Source of the DNA: Streptococcus oralis subsp. tigurinus AZ_3a
Lineage (GTDB): Bacteria > Bacillota > Bacilli > Lactobacillales > Streptococcaceae
DNA length: 64,000 bases
Direction of reading: 5' to 3'
NCBI GenBank assembly: GCA_000344275.1
Contig: AORU01000005.1
Coordinates: 62,001 to 126,000, forward strand
Shown: one piece after another, positions 10,001 through 19,525 of the stretch
Layout of the letters: the number at the start of each line of letters is the position of its first letter
Position numbering within the stretch: position 1 is the stretch's first letter
Program-made: the position numbers and the translations under genes
The notes under the pieces: generated by a model
Databases searched by the model: none
Seen by the model: only the letters and a program-made list of their open reading frames with translations
What the model was told of the DNA's origin: nothing

Positions 10001-11071
10001 CTACTTCCGGTACATTTTAAACTGTAGGAAGAGGTCGCTGTATTTGCCTGTCCATTTATGGTCAAATTTCTCATAAACTTCTAGGTGTTTCATAGTATCA
10101 GCATCAGGATAGAAGGATTTATCTTCCTTGGTCTCCTCTGGGAGCATTTCCTTGGCTGGTAGGTTTGGTGTTGAGTAGCCCACATACTCCGCATTTTTCA
10201 GAGCATTTTCGGGTTTCAACATAAAGTTGATAAAGGCATAGGCGGCATCTTGGTTTTTGACTGTTTTGGGAATAACCATATTGTCAAACCAAAGGTTGCT
10301 GGCCTCTGTCGGTACCACATAGCGTAGATTTTCATTTTTTTCTAGCATTTGGCTGGCTTCACCAGAGAAGGTCACACCGATAGCAGCGTTGTTCTGAATC
10401 ATGTAGCCCTTCATCTCGTCGGCAACGATGGCCTTGATATTTGGAGTCAATTTGTAGAGCTTATCCACTGTCTCTTCCAACTGCTGTGGATTCTTTGAGT
10501 TGAGGCTGTAACCAAGCGAGTTAAGCCCGAGTCCCAATACCTCACGCGCCCCATCAAAGAGCATAATGGAATCCTTGTATTCTGGTTTCCAGAGGTCATC
10601 CCAATGCTCGGGCGCCTCATCTATCATGGTTTCATTGTAAACAATTCCCAAGGTCCCCCAGAAGTATGGGATAGAGAATTTGTTGCCCGGGTCAAATGAC
10701 TGGTTGAGGAACTCAGGTCCGATATTTTCGATTCCTTCAATTTTTGAATAATCGAGTGGTACCAAGAGGTCTTCGTCCTTCATCTTGTTGATCATGTACT
10801 CACTAGGGATAGCAATGTCGTAGGTTGTTCCACCCTGCTTGATTTTGGTATACATGGCTTCATTGGAGTCAAAGGTCTCGTATTGTACTTGGATTCCTGT
10901 TTCTTCTGTGAATTTCTCCAAGAGTTCTGGATCGATATAATCCCCCCAGTTGTAAATAACCAGTTTTTGACTATCTCGGCTATTGATTTTACTGTCTAGA
11001 TGAGTCGCAATCCCCCACAAGACAAGGATAATTGCTGCAATTCCTGCTAAAAATGAATAGAGTTTTTTCAT
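10001..11071 (-). CDS. potD: spermidine/putrescine ABC transporter, substrate-binding protein
   Basis: PotD captures polyamines outside the membrane for PotABC. The 356-residue protein has an N-terminal hydrophobic segment (residues 4-24) and then the PotD/PotF-type body: LVIYNWGDYIDPELL near 37-51, PSEYMINKM near 89, PYFWGTLGIVYN near 134. There is no lipobox Cys, so it is either released or held by its uncleaved N-terminal segment, unlike the two Cys-anchored binding proteins further along. Its ATG follows GGAGG, and its start overlaps the potC stop by 4 bases. Confidence 0.95.
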   Translation of the reverse strand: MKKLYSFLAGIAAIILVLWGIATHLDSKINSRDSQKLVIYNWGDYIDPELLEKFTEETGIQVQYETFDSNEAMYTKIKQGGTTYDIAIPSEYMINKMKDEDLLVPLDYSKIEGIENIGPEFLNQSFDPGNKFSIPYFWGTLGIVYNETMIDEAPEHWDDLWKPEYKDSIMLFDGAREVLGLGLNSLGYSLNSKNPQQLEETVDKLYKLTPNIKAIVADEMKGYMIQNNAAIGVTFSGEASQMLEKNENLRYVVPTEASNLWFDNMVIPKTVKNQDAAYAFINFMLKPENALKNAEYVGYSTPNLPAKEMLPEETKEDKSFYPDADTMKHLEVYEKFDHKWTGKYSDLFLQFKMYRK

Positions 11072-11841
11072 GCTTGCTCCTCCTTCTCACGTGAGATAAA
11101 GTAATAGCCAACAACTAGGATAATACTAAAGAGAAAGACAAGGGCAGACAGGGCATTGATTTCTAGCGAAATCCCCTTGCGAGCACGAGAGTAAATCTCG
11201 ACTGATAGAGTCGAAAAGCCATTCCCTGTGACAAAGAAGGTCACGGCAAAGTCATCTAGCGAATAGGTGAAGGCCATGAAATAACCTGCAATGATAGACG
11301 GTGTCAAGTAAGGAAGCATGATTTCCTTGAACATCTGAAACTGGCTGGCACCCAAGTCATAGGCCGCATGAATCATGTCATCATTCATCTCCTTGAGGCG
11401 AGGCAAGACCATCAAGACCACGATAGGGATGGAAAAGGCCACGTGACTAGATAGAACAGTCAAAAAGCCAAGTGAAAACTTAAGCTGGGTAAAGAGAATC
11501 AAGAAGCTGGCACCAATCATAACGTCAGGCGCAACCATGAGGATATTATTGAGTGATAGAAAGGCTTCTTGGTATTTCTTGCGAGACTGGTAGATGTAGA
11601 TAGCACCGAAAGTCCCGATAATGGTCGCAATCAAGGCAGCTAGAAAGGCTAAGAAAAAGGTTTGGGTGAGGATCAACATGAGACGGCCATCACCAAACAT
11701 AGTTTTAAAATGGCTCAAACTAAAGCCGGTAAAGCTGTTCATATCATCCCCTGCGTTAAAGGCGTAACCAATCAGGTAAAAAATCGGCAAATAAAGGATG
11801 ATAAAGACAAAGGCTAGGTAGAGATTGGCAAATTTTTTCAT
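11068..11841 (-). CDS. potC: spermidine/putrescine ABC transporter permease
   Basis: One of the two membrane subunits of the polyamine importer. The 257-residue protein has about six membrane segments and the EAA-type loop (AAYDLGASQFQMFKEIMLP, near residues 168-186) that docks to the ATPase. I use the ATG at 11841 rather than one 27 bases upstream because it overlaps the potB stop as ATGA and gives the normal N-terminus [10 protein letters not shown]. It overlaps potD by 4 bases. Confidence 0.95.
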   Translation of the reverse strand: MKKFANLYLAFVFIILYLPIFYLIGYAFNAGDDMNSFTGFSLSHFKTMFGDGRLMLILTQTFFLAFLAALIATIIGTFGAIYIYQSRKKYQEAFLSLNNILMVAPDVMIGASFLILFTQLKFSLGFLTVLSSHVAFSIPIVVLMVLPRLKEMNDDMIHAAYDLGASQFQMFKEIMLPYLTPSIIAGYFMAFTYSLDDFAVTFFVTGNGFSTLSVEIYSRARKGISLEINALSALVFLFSIILVVGYYFISREKEEQA

Positions 11842-12644
11842 CGTTCTCTCCTTTCCTTGGTCACCCACATGGTGATGAACATGGTCAGGATGAGGATCAC
11901 ACCGATGGTAGAACCCATACCGTAGTTGTCATTGGTTAGGAAATTCTGTTCAATGGCTGTGCCCAGCGTGATAACCCGGTTCCCACCAATCAAACGTGTC
12001 AGCATGAAGAGACTCAAACTTGGGATAAAGACAGACTGAACCCCACTTCTCACTCCATTCATAGAAAGGGGGAAGATGACATGGCGGAAGGTCTCCCACT
12101 TGGTCGCACCGAGGTCATAGCTGGCATTGATGAGATTGTTATCCATATCATCCAAGACATTGAAAATCGGCAAAATCATAAAGGGAAGCTCGATGTAACT
12201 TGCGACAAAGATAAAGGAGAAATCCGTAAAGAGCAACTGCTGCGAACCGATTCCGATGAATTCCAAGAATTGGTTAATGGAGCCATTCTGACCAAAGATC
12301 CCGATAAAGGCATAAGCCTTAAGGAGCAAATTAATCCAAGTTGGCAAAATAATCAGCATGAGCCAGAGTTGACGGTGCTTGAGACGGGTCAAAAAGAGGG
12401 CTGTTGGATAGCTGATAAGAAGTGTCACTAGAGTCACAATCCCCGCATAGAGCACAGAGTTGAAGCTCATTTTGAGATAGGTCAAGTTTTGTGACGCAAA
12501 GTAGGATTTATAGTTTTCTAAACTAAACTGCCCTTCAATGTTGAAAAAGGATTGTCCAAAAATCAAGACCAAGGGTGCGAGAACAAAGAGGGCAATCCAG
12601 AGCATATAGGGCACTACAAAGAGTTTAGAGGTTGTTTTCTTCAT
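11838..12644 (-). CDS. potB: spermidine/putrescine ABC transporter permease
   Basis: The second permease of the polyamine importer, 268 residues with about six membrane segments. The cytoplasmic coupling loop is [19 protein letters not shown] (near 176-194). The ATG is preceded by GAGGAGG, which itself lies inside the 3' end of potA; the genes overlap by 20 bases. Gene order potA-potB-potC-potD is the usual one. Confidence 0.95.
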   Translation of the reverse strand: MKKTTSKLFVVPYMLWIALFVLAPLVLIFGQSFFNIEGQFSLENYKSYFASQNLTYLKMSFNSVLYAGIVTLVTLLISYPTALFLTRLKHRQLWLMLIILPTWINLLLKAYAFIGIFGQNGSINQFLEFIGIGSQQLLFTDFSFIFVASYIELPFMILPIFNVLDDMDNNLINASYDLGATKWETFRHVIFPLSMNGVRSGVQSVFIPSLSLFMLTRLIGGNRVITLGTAIEQNFLTNDNYGMGSTIGVILILTMFITMWVTKERRER

Positions 12645-13782
12645 CTCTTTCCTCCTCGATCGCGTTAATCAGACCTGCTTCTTGCTCTTCGATTTCTACG
12701 TACTCTTCGATACGAGCATCGAACTCTTCTTCGGTTTCGTTGAGACGCATGATGTGGATATCTTCTGGTTCAAAGTCCAGACCGATTTCTTCGCCAACGA
12801 TGGCCTTACGAGTCGAGTGAATCATCCATTCATTTCCGAGTTCGTCATAGGCGATAATCTCGTAGTGCACCCCACGGAAGAGTTGGGTATCCACCTTGAC
12901 TTGGAGCTTGCCTTCTTCAGGAAGGGTAATGCGCAAGTCCTCTGGACGAATGACAACTTCCACAGGCTCGTTTGGCTTCATCCCACCATCGACCGCTTCA
13001 AAGCGTTTGCCGTTGAACTCAACTAAATAGTCCTCAATCATGGTTCCTGGCAAGATATTTGACTCACCGATAAAGGTCGCAACAAAATGGTTGATTGGCT
13101 CATCGTAGATATCAACAGGTGTTCCAGATTGGACAATCTCACCATCGTTCATAACGAAAATCCAGTCACTCATAGCGAGAGCTTCCTCCTGATCGTGAGT
13201 GACAAAGACAAAGGTAATCCCCAATCGTTGTTGCAGTTCACGCAGTTCGTACTGCATGTCTGTTCGCAATTTCAAGTCCAGCGCTGACAAAGGCTCGTCC
13301 AGCAAGACCACACGGGGTTGGTTGATGATGGCACGGGCAATGGCTACACGCTGACGTTGTCCTCCAGAGAGTTTACGAATGGAACGCTTCTCGTAACCTT
13401 CCAACTGAACCATCTTGAGAACTTCCGCTACGCGTTGTTCGATTTCTTTCTTGTCGATTTTACGCAAGCGGAGCGGAAAGGCAACATTTTCAAACACATT
13501 CATATGTGGAAACAAGGCATAGGATTGGAAGACCGTATGGACGTCTCGCTTGTTGGTTGGGATGTCGTTGATCCGTACCCCATCCAGTAAAATATCCCCT
13601 GTCGTCGCATCCAGTAAACCTGCAATGATGTTCAGGATGGTTGACTTTCCTGAACCAGATGCGCCCAAAAGAGTGTAAAATTTCCCTTCTTCCAACTCAA
13701 AGTTAATATCTTTGAGAACCTTGGTGTTGCTGTCTTCAAAAACTTTAGAGACGTTTTTGAATTCAATAATTGGTTTTTTCAA
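12625..13782 (-). CDS. potA: spermidine/putrescine ABC transporter ATPase
   Basis: PotA powers polyamine import. The 385-residue protein has Walker [10 protein letters not shown] (40-48), Q-loop VFQS (84-87), signature LSGGQ (138-142), Walker B VVLLDE (158-163) and a C-terminal TOBE-type domain (about 280-355), then an acidic Glu-rich tail. The start appears to be TTG at 13782: it gives the family N-terminus [10 protein letters not shown] and lies 9 bases after AAGGA, while the nearby ATG is out of frame. It follows murB by 159 bases and is cotranscribed with potBCD. Confidence 0.95.
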   Translation of the reverse strand: MKKPIIEFKNVSKVFEDSNTKVLKDINFELEEGKFYTLLGASGSGKSTILNIIAGLLDATTGDILLDGVRINDIPTNKRDVHTVFQSYALFPHMNVFENVAFPLRLRKIDKKEIEQRVAEVLKMVQLEGYEKRSIRKLSGGQRQRVAIARAIINQPRVVLLDEPLSALDLKLRTDMQYELRELQQRLGITFVFVTHDQEEALAMSDWIFVMNDGEIVQSGTPVDIYDEPINHFVATFIGESNILPGTMIEDYLVEFNGKRFEAVDGGMKPNEPVEVVIRPEDLRITLPEEGKLQVKVDTQLFRGVHYEIIAYDELGNEWMIHSTRKAIVGEEIGLDFEPEDIHIMRLNETEEEFDARIEEYVEIEEQEAGLINAIEEERDEENNL

Positions 13783-13941
13783 TTGTCATAAATTCCTTCT
13801 TTTTCATAAATTAACAGATCAGGGCTCTGTCAGGCCGCTACTACCTCGTGTAGGAGATTGAACTGCCTACATACATCTTCACTAACGATAGGCTTTCACC
13901 CACTTTACAATGGTTATAGCAGCAACTTTTCTACCCCAACC
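13783..13941 (-). other. Structured murB-potA intergenic leader (candidate)
   Basis: No gene fits here. Read 5' to 3' on the reverse strand, the RNA could form several short helices: GGTT...AACC right after murB, GCCTA...TAGGC, GTAGG...CCTAC and GGC...GCC, ending about 35 bases before the potA start. There is no U-tract after any of them. It may be a structured 5' leader or processing site for potABCD; the family is not recognised. Confidence 0.35.
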
Positions 13942-14847
13942 TTATTCCTTCTCACCCAAGATTCGGACTTCTCTTTCAAGGGTGACACCTGAGTGTTCCT
14001 TGACTTTTTCGATAACGGACTGGATTAAGTCTTCATAGTCTTTGGCCGTTCCGTCAGCAACATTGATCATGAAACCTGCGTGTTTTTCAGATACTTCCAC
14101 ACCACCGATACGATAGCCCTTGAGACCAGCCTCTGAGATCAACTGGCCTGCAAAATGCCCAACTGGACGCTTAAAGACTGAACCACAAGACGGGTATTCT
14201 AATGGTTGTTTGAGTTCACGTAGGTGCGTCAAGCGGTCCATTTCTTGCTTGATAACCTGATGATTCCCTGGAGCTAGGGCAAATTTAGCTGACAAGACAA
14301 TGGCCCCAGAATCCTGGATAGCTGAATGGCGGTAACCAAAAGCCAAGTCCTTGACTGACAAGGTCTTGATTTCCCCTTCCTTGGTCAAAATTTGACAAGA
14401 CTGCAAGACATGAGCAATCTCTCCTCCATAAGCACCCGCATTCATAAAGACTGCTCCACCGATACTTCCAGGAATCCCACAAGCAAACTCAAAACCAGTC
14501 AAACTATGACGAAGGGCAATACGTGTCGTTTCAATCAAGTTGGCTCCAGCTTCTGCTTCGATGGTATAGCCATCAACCGAAACGTTATTAAGCTTATCAC
14601 ACAAGATGACAAAACCACGGATTCCACCTTCACGAACAATGATATTGCTGGCATTCCCAAGCACCATCCAAGGAATATTCTCTTGATTGGCAAATTGAAC
14701 GACACGGGCCATCTCATAGCGATTGCGTGGCAAAACTAGATAATCCGCTCGACCTCCTACTTTGGTATAGGTATAGGTCTTCAAAGGTTCCTTAAAACGA
14801 ATATCGATTCCTTCTAAGATTTCAAGCATTTTTTCTTTTACTGACAT
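13942..14847 (-). CDS. murB: UDP-N-acetylenolpyruvoylglucosamine reductase
   Basis: MurB is the FAD/NADPH enzyme that makes UDP-N-acetylmuramate for peptidoglycan. The 301-residue protein has the FAD-binding segments ([13 protein letters not shown] near 28-40, [10 protein letters not shown] near 60-69), [23 protein letters not shown] near 120-142 in part, and the active-site [11 protein letters not shown] near 218-228. The ATG has GGAAGAG upstream. It is followed by potABCD on the same strand, so its promoter probably also drives polyamine uptake. Confidence 0.97.
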   Translation of the reverse strand: MSVKEKMLEILEGIDIRFKEPLKTYTYTKVGGRADYLVLPRNRYEMARVVQFANQENIPWMVLGNASNIIVREGGIRGFVILCDKLNNVSVDGYTIEAEAGANLIETTRIALRHSLTGFEFACGIPGSIGGAVFMNAGAYGGEIAHVLQSCQILTKEGEIKTLSVKDLAFGYRHSAIQDSGAIVLSAKFALAPGNHQVIKQEMDRLTHLRELKQPLEYPSCGSVFKRPVGHFAGQLISEAGLKGYRIGGVEVSEKHAGFMINVADGTAKDYEDLIQSVIEKVKEHSGVTLEREVRILGEKE

Positions 14848-14876
14848 GTCACTCTTCCTTTTTCAAAATTCATTCC

Positions 14877-14885
14877 ATTATACCA
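14877..14885 (-). promoter_or_regulatory. Extended -10 promoter of murB
   Basis: TGGTATAAT on the reverse strand, about 30 bases before the murB ATG. No convincing -35 hexamer is visible. Confidence 0.65.
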
Positions 14886-14935
14886 TTTTTAGAGACATTT
14901 GACGACCATAAAAAGAGCTTGTTTTATCTTTACAT

Positions 14936-14961
14936 AAAAAAAGAGGTCACCCCTCTTTTTA
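14936..14961 (-). terminator. Terminator of the budA-yhfC operon
   Basis: GAGG, loop GGTGA, CCTC with flanking A and T runs (AAAAAGAGG...CCTCTTTTTTT) on the reverse strand. The A run overlaps the stop codon of the YhfC-like gene. Confidence 0.8.
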
Positions 14962-15711
14962 TGATTTTTTCCAAAATGTAGATTTGGTTAGCCAGATAAA
15001 GGCTAGAAGTTCTAAGAGAAGAATAAACTCAACTAGAAGCGGATTTGCAATCCATCCAACCTGAGATAAGGCTGGAGCCAAGTCAAACAAGGCATGCAAA
15101 CCATAGGCAGCAAGGAGGTAGATCCATTTCTTTTGACGGACACTTTGATAGACCCAGATGGAAAGACCGATTTGGAAAACTAAGGCAAGCACACGTTCAA
15201 CTCCTAGTAAATAAACCTGCCATACAGAAAGAGACTGAACCGTTTCAAGTGTAGACTGTGGAAGGAGATTGGCTACATCAGTATTTGAAGACTGGATAAG
15301 TGAAAAGAGAATCAAAAGACTGATCAAGCTTCCCATTCCGAGATAGAGCATCTCCAAGCCGCCATGTCCCAAACCATAAGCCAAAGCATCTCGTTCTTCT
15401 AGCTTTCTCTTTTTCTCCAACCATTTAAAAAAGACAAGACGAGCCGTTTCCTCAAAGAGGGCCGCCATGGCAATCCCATAAAGGACATATAAGAAAGGCT
15501 GCTCCTGCATGAGCGGAATGGTTCCATCTTTTTGCGGATGGAGTATCAGAAGGTGAACAATCTTCTCTAACACTTGAGAAGAAACAAAAAATGCGATTGC
15601 CCCCAAGCCCATCACTGCAAGAGAGATTTTAAACCGTTTTTTAGCATACCAAGTTCCAATTACTAGAATGAGAACCAAAGCGATCATGGTGAGGATAATA
15701 TGTACTGTCAT
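14959..15711 (-). CDS. YhfC-family intramembrane metalloprotease-like protein
   Basis: A 250-residue integral membrane protein with about seven hydrophobic segments. It carries an FEETAR motif (residues near 83-88), GLGHGGLE (near 114-121) and GLHALFDL (near 206-213), the glutamate and histidine motifs of the YhfC family, which is related to CPBP/Abi intramembrane proteases. The substrate is unknown. It lies 9 bases after the acetolactate decarboxylase gene and shares its transcript. I infer a protease-like fold; activity is not shown. Confidence 0.8.
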   Translation of the reverse strand: MTVHIILTMIALVLILVIGTWYAKKRFKISLAVMGLGAIAFFVSSQVLEKIVHLLILHPQKDGTIPLMQEQPFLYVLYGIAMAALFEETARLVFFKWLEKKRKLEERDALAYGLGHGGLEMLYLGMGSLISLLILFSLIQSSNTDVANLLPQSTLETVQSLSVWQVYLLGVERVLALVFQIGLSIWVYQSVRQKKWIYLLAAYGLHALFDLAPALSQVGWIANPLLVEFILLLELLAFIWLTKSTFWKKS

Positions 15712-15720
15712 TTTTTTCTC

Positions 15721-16452
15721 CTATTCTGACTTATCAATATCTTTCTTCATCTCGTCAACGTTAAATTTGGCAAATAAATACTGGCGATCTTGGACTGGAA
15801 AACGTTGGTCCAACTGGTCGACTGCCCCAACCTCGATCATTCCTTCTTTGATAACAAAGTCCATCACATGCCCACCAAAGGTCAAATCATCTGAGATAAA
15901 ATGCAAATGGTAGCCTGCAACACTCACCCCATGGAAAATCTCTGGTGTCCAAAATCCAACAATAGTTCCCGATACATTTTCACGGCTATATTCAGGTTGG
16001 TGAGTCGCGACATCAGCGAACTTGGTATCAGGTGTGGATTTGGGAATCATCCGTACGTGCATTTGTGAAAATTCACCATGAATCTTGATGGAACGAAAAA
16101 GATTTTCCCCATCATAGTAGGACTCAATTCGCTTTTCCAATTCCTTATCTGTCATCTCAAAACGCTGACGGAAAATCACTTCTGCCTGATGAGGAACCAC
16201 TGCTGCATAGGGAATAAGGTCATCTGCTGCGACCTCAACGATTTCAGGCGTTTGACCAGATCCCTTGGCTTGATATGCCTTGCCATCAAGGACAATCAAC
16301 TCCCCATCAATCGAATCCAATGTCCCCAAGCCGAGGTCACCATGTTCCAGCAACTCTCCCACTGTCATGGTTCCACCATAGAGACCTGCCATTAGGGCAC
16401 CTAAAGTATTGTATTGAAATAATTTTACCGGTTCCTGCACTTTTCTATCCAT
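15721..16452 (-). CDS. budA: alpha-acetolactate decarboxylase
   Basis: This enzyme converts alpha-acetolactate to acetoin, diverting pyruvate from acid production and affecting branched-chain amino acid flux. The 243-residue protein contains the zinc-binding region HLHFISDDLTFGGH (near residues 185-198) and a conserved arginine in MHVRMIP near 146, as in the BudA/AldB family. Length is typical. The ATG follows an AAGAAAGAG site. It is divergent from a MocR-type regulator and heads a two-gene unit with the YhfC-like gene. Confidence 0.94.
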   Translation of the reverse strand: MDRKVQEPVKLFQYNTLGALMAGLYGGTMTVGELLEHGDLGLGTLDSIDGELIVLDGKAYQAKGSGQTPEIVEVAADDLIPYAAVVPHQAEVIFRQRFEMTDKELEKRIESYYDGENLFRSIKIHGEFSQMHVRMIPKSTPDTKFADVATHQPEYSRENVSGTIVGFWTPEIFHGVSVAGYHLHFISDDLTFGGHVMDFVIKEGMIEVGAVDQLDQRFPVQDRQYLFAKFNVDEMKKDIDKSE

Positions 16453-16494
16453 TCTCTTTCTTATCTTTTATTCAATGAATCATCATACTTTCTA

Positions 16495-16503
16495 AGTATA
16501 CCA
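16495..16503 (-). promoter_or_regulatory. Extended -10 promoter of budA
   Basis: TGGTATACT on the reverse strand, about 42 bases before the budA start. The -35 region is weak. Confidence 0.6.
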
Positions 16504-16543
16504 CATTTGCTCCTAGTTGTGAAAGGGAGAAATGCTTTTCCCA

Positions 16544-16572
16544 TTGCAAAGGAGGCAAAAAAAAGGTACAAT
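16544..16572 (+). promoter_or_regulatory. Promoter of the MocR-type gene
   Basis: TTGCAA (16544-16549), 17-base spacer, TACAAT (16567-16572). The gene starts 25 bases further on with AAGGAAGG as ribosome site. Confidence 0.7.
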
Positions 16573-16597
16573 GTAACAAAATCAAGGAAGGTCTGGA

Positions 16598-17869
16598 ATG
16601 AAGAAAGAAAGTAAATACCAAGCAGTCGTTTCCTTTCTAAAAAAGGGAATAGAATCAGGAAAATTTCCAACAGGCAGCCGGCTTCCCTCTATCCGTCAAC
16701 TGAGCCAGGACTTCCACTGTAGCAAGGACACTGTCCAACGAGCCCTACTAGAATTGCGCCATGAACAATACCTCTATGCCAAACCCCATAGTGGTTACTA
16801 TGTTCTGGAACAAGGACAGCATCAGGACTTGGAAATCGAAGTCACTGATGAACATGCCAGTGCCTATGACGACTTCAGACTCTGCGTCAATGAAACCCTG
16901 ATAGGCCGAGAAAACTACCTCTTCAACTATTATGACAACCAAGAAGGACTTGAGGAACTGAGACAATCTGTCCATCAACTCCTCTTTGACCAAGCCCTCT
17001 ACTGCAAACCCGACCAACTGGTTCTAACATCTGGTACCCAGCAAGCTCTCTTTATCCTTTCTCAGATTGACTTCCCTAGCAAAGTAGAGGAGATTTTGGT
17101 CGAACAGCCGACTTACCACCGAATGAACCGCCTCTTGGTCGCTCAAGGATTAGCCTACCAGACCATTGAACGCCGTATTGATGGCATTGACCTTGAAGAA
17201 CTGGAAAAACAATTCAAATCTGGGAAAATCAAGTTTTTCTATACCATTCCTCGCTTCCACTATCCTCTCGGCCATTCCTATTCTGATCAGGAAAAAAGGG
17301 CTATTCTGGATTTAGCAAACCAGTATGGTGTATATATCGTCGAGGATGATTATCTAGGTGACTTAGACTCTAAAAAGGGACAAACCTTCCACTATCTGGA
17401 TACTGAGGATCGCGTCATTTATATCAAGTCCTTCTCAACTAGCCTCTTTCCAGCCCTTCGTATCACCGCTCTCATTCTCCCAAATGCCCTAAAAGAGGCC
17501 TTTGTTTCCTACAAAAATATCCTGGACTATGACAGCAATCTCATCATGCAAAAGGCTCTTTCTCTTTACATCGATAGCCATTTATTTGAAAAAAATCGAC
17601 TGGCCAGATTGACCCTTCAAGAGAACTATCAGACTCGGATAAAGAAAGTGCTTGAAGAAAACACCTGTCCCTTGACCCACTACCCTCTACACGATGGTCT
17701 TTTGCTTGATTTGAGAAACTATCCTAAAATTGCCAGTTTGAAACACAGCTCACTCAAACTAGACTTTTTTGAGAAGGCTTATTTGGATGCCTGCCCTTAT
17801 CAGTTTGCCAAAGTCACTCTTGAAAATCTAGAAGAGCTATTACAATACATAAAAGCAGAATTGGATTAA
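16598..17869 (+). CDS. MocR-type GntR regulator with aminotransferase domain
   Basis: The 423-residue protein joins an N-terminal GntR winged helix (residues 1-70, with SRLPSIRQLSQDFHCSKDTV) to a fold-type I PLP-dependent aminotransferase domain (about 100-420). The probable PLP lysine is in YIKSFSTSLFP near 276, and VEDDYLGDL near 246 supplies the pyridine-contacting Asp. Such fusions usually act as PLP-sensing transcription factors, but some members may be true aminotransferases. It is divergent from budA, so budA-yhfC are candidate targets. Target and ligand cannot be told from sequence. Confidence 0.85.
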   Translation: MKKESKYQAVVSFLKKGIESGKFPTGSRLPSIRQLSQDFHCSKDTVQRALLELRHEQYLYAKPHSGYYVLEQGQHQDLEIEVTDEHASAYDDFRLCVNETLIGRENYLFNYYDNQEGLEELRQSVHQLLFDQALYCKPDQLVLTSGTQQALFILSQIDFPSKVEEILVEQPTYHRMNRLLVAQGLAYQTIERRIDGIDLEELEKQFKSGKIKFFYTIPRFHYPLGHSYSDQEKRAILDLANQYGVYIVEDDYLGDLDSKKGQTFHYLDTEDRVIYIKSFSTSLFPALRITALILPNALKEAFVSYKNILDYDSNLIMQKALSLYIDSHLFEKNRLARLTLQENYQTRIKKVLEENTCPLTHYPLHDGLLLDLRNYPKIASLKHSSLKLDFFEKAYLDACPYQFAKVTLENLEELLQYIKAELD

Positions 17870-17886
17870 AGTCCAACTCTGCTTTT
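17851..17886. terminator. Bidirectional terminator between convergent genes
   Basis: AAAAGCAGAATTGGA and TCCAACTCTGCTTTT pair with one mismatch around a short loop, flanked by A and T runs on both sides. It spans the stop codon of the MocR-type gene and ends just before the stop codon of the binding-protein gene. Confidence 0.85.
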
Positions 17887-17888
17887 GC

Positions 17889-18704
17889 TTATTGCTCAAC
17901 TTCTGTTAGTTTCGCTGCCTTTTCAAGATAGTTTTGATAGGTTCCGTCATCTTTTAGTTTTTGGATAACCTTATCGACTACTGCTTTCAAGTCTGATTGA
18001 TTCTTCTTAATAGCAACAGCATTGGCTTCGCCGTCTTTCATCGTCAAATTAACAGTTGCAACGGCAAGATCCGAGTTTTTACCTGCGTAGCTAAGAGCAA
18101 CTGGTTCATCCATATGAACAGCATCCACTTTTCTAGCTTGCAATTCATTGACTGCTTCCCCCATATTGGTCAAGGATGTCAATTGGGCATTTGGCAATTG
18201 TTCCTTCACCATAGTTTCTGGAACGGTTCCCTTTTGAGCTGCGATATTCGCACTTGCAAGGCTTGAGAGATCCTTGTATTTGTCTAAATCGGCTTTTCTA
18301 ACTAAGAAACTCATCTTGTTTTCATAGTAAGGGATTGAAAAGTCAAAGACTTCCTTTCTCTCATCTGTGGCACTAATTCCTGCAATGGCTAAGTCAGCCT
18401 TTCCAGTTTGAAGGCTGGTCAAAACATTGTCAAAACTCATGCTAGAGATTTCAAGTTTAACCCCAAGCTCATCCGCAATCGCTTGAGCCATATCAATATC
18501 TGCCCCAACCACTTGGTTTTTACCATCTACCAAGGATTGGAATTCAAATGGTGCATAGTCTGGACTGGTCGCAACGACTAGCTTTCCTTTTTGTTTGATA
18601 GCGTCCACAGCAGACTGGGAGCTATCCGTTCCTGACTGGCAAGCTACCAAAACCATGCTGGCAAGCATGCTACATACAACTAACATCCATTTTTTAAATT
18701 TCAT
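17889..18704 (-). CDS. aatB: amino-acid-type ABC transporter substrate-binding lipoprotein
   Basis: A 271-residue extracellular solute-binding protein of family 3. The signal peptide ends in lipobox LVAC with C22, so it is lipid-anchored after Lgt and Lsp action. The body begins KLVVATSPDYAPFEFQ and has ADIDMAQAIADELG and ADLAIAGISATDERK, typical of polar amino acid binders. No permease or ATPase gene lies beside it, so it must share a transporter encoded elsewhere. The name aatB follows the pneumococcal gene at this position; the ligand is not readable here. Confidence 0.85.
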   Translation of the reverse strand: MKFKKWMLVVCSMLASMVLVACQSGTDSSQSAVDAIKQKGKLVVATSPDYAPFEFQSLVDGKNQVVGADIDMAQAIADELGVKLEISSMSFDNVLTSLQTGKADLAIAGISATDERKEVFDFSIPYYENKMSFLVRKADLDKYKDLSSLASANIAAQKGTVPETMVKEQLPNAQLTSLTNMGEAVNELQARKVDAVHMDEPVALSYAGKNSDLAVATVNLTMKDGEANAVAIKKNQSDLKAVVDKVIQKLKDDGTYQNYLEKAAKLTEVEQ

Positions 18705-18735
18705 AAATAAACGACCTTTCTGTTATTTCTGAATA

Positions 18736-18764
18736 ATTATAACTCTTTTAAAAATAGTTGTCAA
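18736..18764 (-). promoter_or_regulatory. Consensus promoter of the binding-lipoprotein gene
   Basis: TTGACA (18759-18764), exactly 17 bases, TATAAT (18736-18741) on the reverse strand: a perfect sigma-A promoter, which implies high expression unless repressed. Confidence 0.85.
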
Positions 18765-18802
18765 CCCTTTTAAAGATTTTGAATGTAAAATAATTCTTTT
18801 CA

Positions 18803-18833
18803 TAAAAAGAAGACTGATTTATCACAATCAGCC
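18803..18833 (-). terminator. Terminator of the pst-phoU operon
   Basis: GGCTGATT and AATCAGTC pair (one mismatch) around GTGATA, followed by TTCTTTTT on the reverse strand, about 30 bases after the phoU stop. Confidence 0.75.
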
Positions 18834-18860
18834 TTTTATTCTGTATATTTAAACCGTTTC

Positions 18861-19514
18861 TTATAGCTCGACAATCTTCCCTGTTTCAAAGTAAACAACC
18901 CATTCACAGATATTTTTAGCGTAGTCTCCGATACGTTCCAAGAAGGAAATGACCTGGAAGTAATCACGACCTGTAACGATGGCTTCAGGATGTTTCTTGA
19001 TTTCCTCTGTAGCCAAATCACGAATGCTATCAAAGTAATGGTTGATTTTTTCGTCCATCGCTGCTACTTCGTAGGCTTGATCCACCGAACCGTTCAGATA
19101 GAGATCTAGAGCCGCTTCGACGAAGTTTTTCACATCGCGTCCCATCTTTTTGATCTCTTCTTCAACTGCAGGAATGCGTTGTTCCCCCTTCATACGAATA
19201 GTTGCTTTTGCGATTGACACTGCATGGTCTCCCATGCGTTCCAGGTCTGATACTGCCTTGAGAACGGTCAATACAGTACGGAGGTCTTGAGAAACAGGTT
19301 GTTGAAGCGCAATCATTTCAAATGATTTCTTTTCGAGTTTCACTTCATATCCATTTACTTCTGCATCTTCCTCAATAACTTCTTTTGCCAAATCACGGTC
19401 ATGTGTGACAAAGGCACGCACTGTACGATTGATTTGTGAGAGCACTTCTTGTCCCATGGCATAGAACTGATTGTGCAATTTCTCCAAATCTTCTTCAAAT
19501 TGAGATCGTAACAT
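18861..19514 (-). CDS. phoU: phosphate signalling regulator PhoU
   Basis: PhoU links the Pst transporter to phosphate-responsive signalling and restrains uptake when phosphate is plentiful. The 217-residue all-helical protein consists of two similar three-helix bundles (about 1-105 and 110-215), each with an ERMGDHAVSIAKA or ERIGDYAKNICEW metal-contact motif (near 89 and 196). Two ATGs are adjacent; I prefer the second because its spacing to GGAG is better. It is the last gene of the pst operon, 8 bases after a pstB. Confidence 0.95.
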   Translation of the reverse strand: MLRSQFEEDLEKLHNQFYAMGQEVLSQINRTVRAFVTHDRDLAKEVIEEDAEVNGYEVKLEKKSFEMIALQQPVSQDLRTVLTVLKAVSDLERMGDHAVSIAKATIRMKGEQRIPAVEEEIKKMGRDVKNFVEAALDLYLNGSVDQAYEVAAMDEKINHYFDSIRDLATEEIKKHPEAIVTGRDYFQVISFLERIGDYAKNICEWVVYFETGKIVEL

Positions 19515-19525
19515 CATTCAACTCC

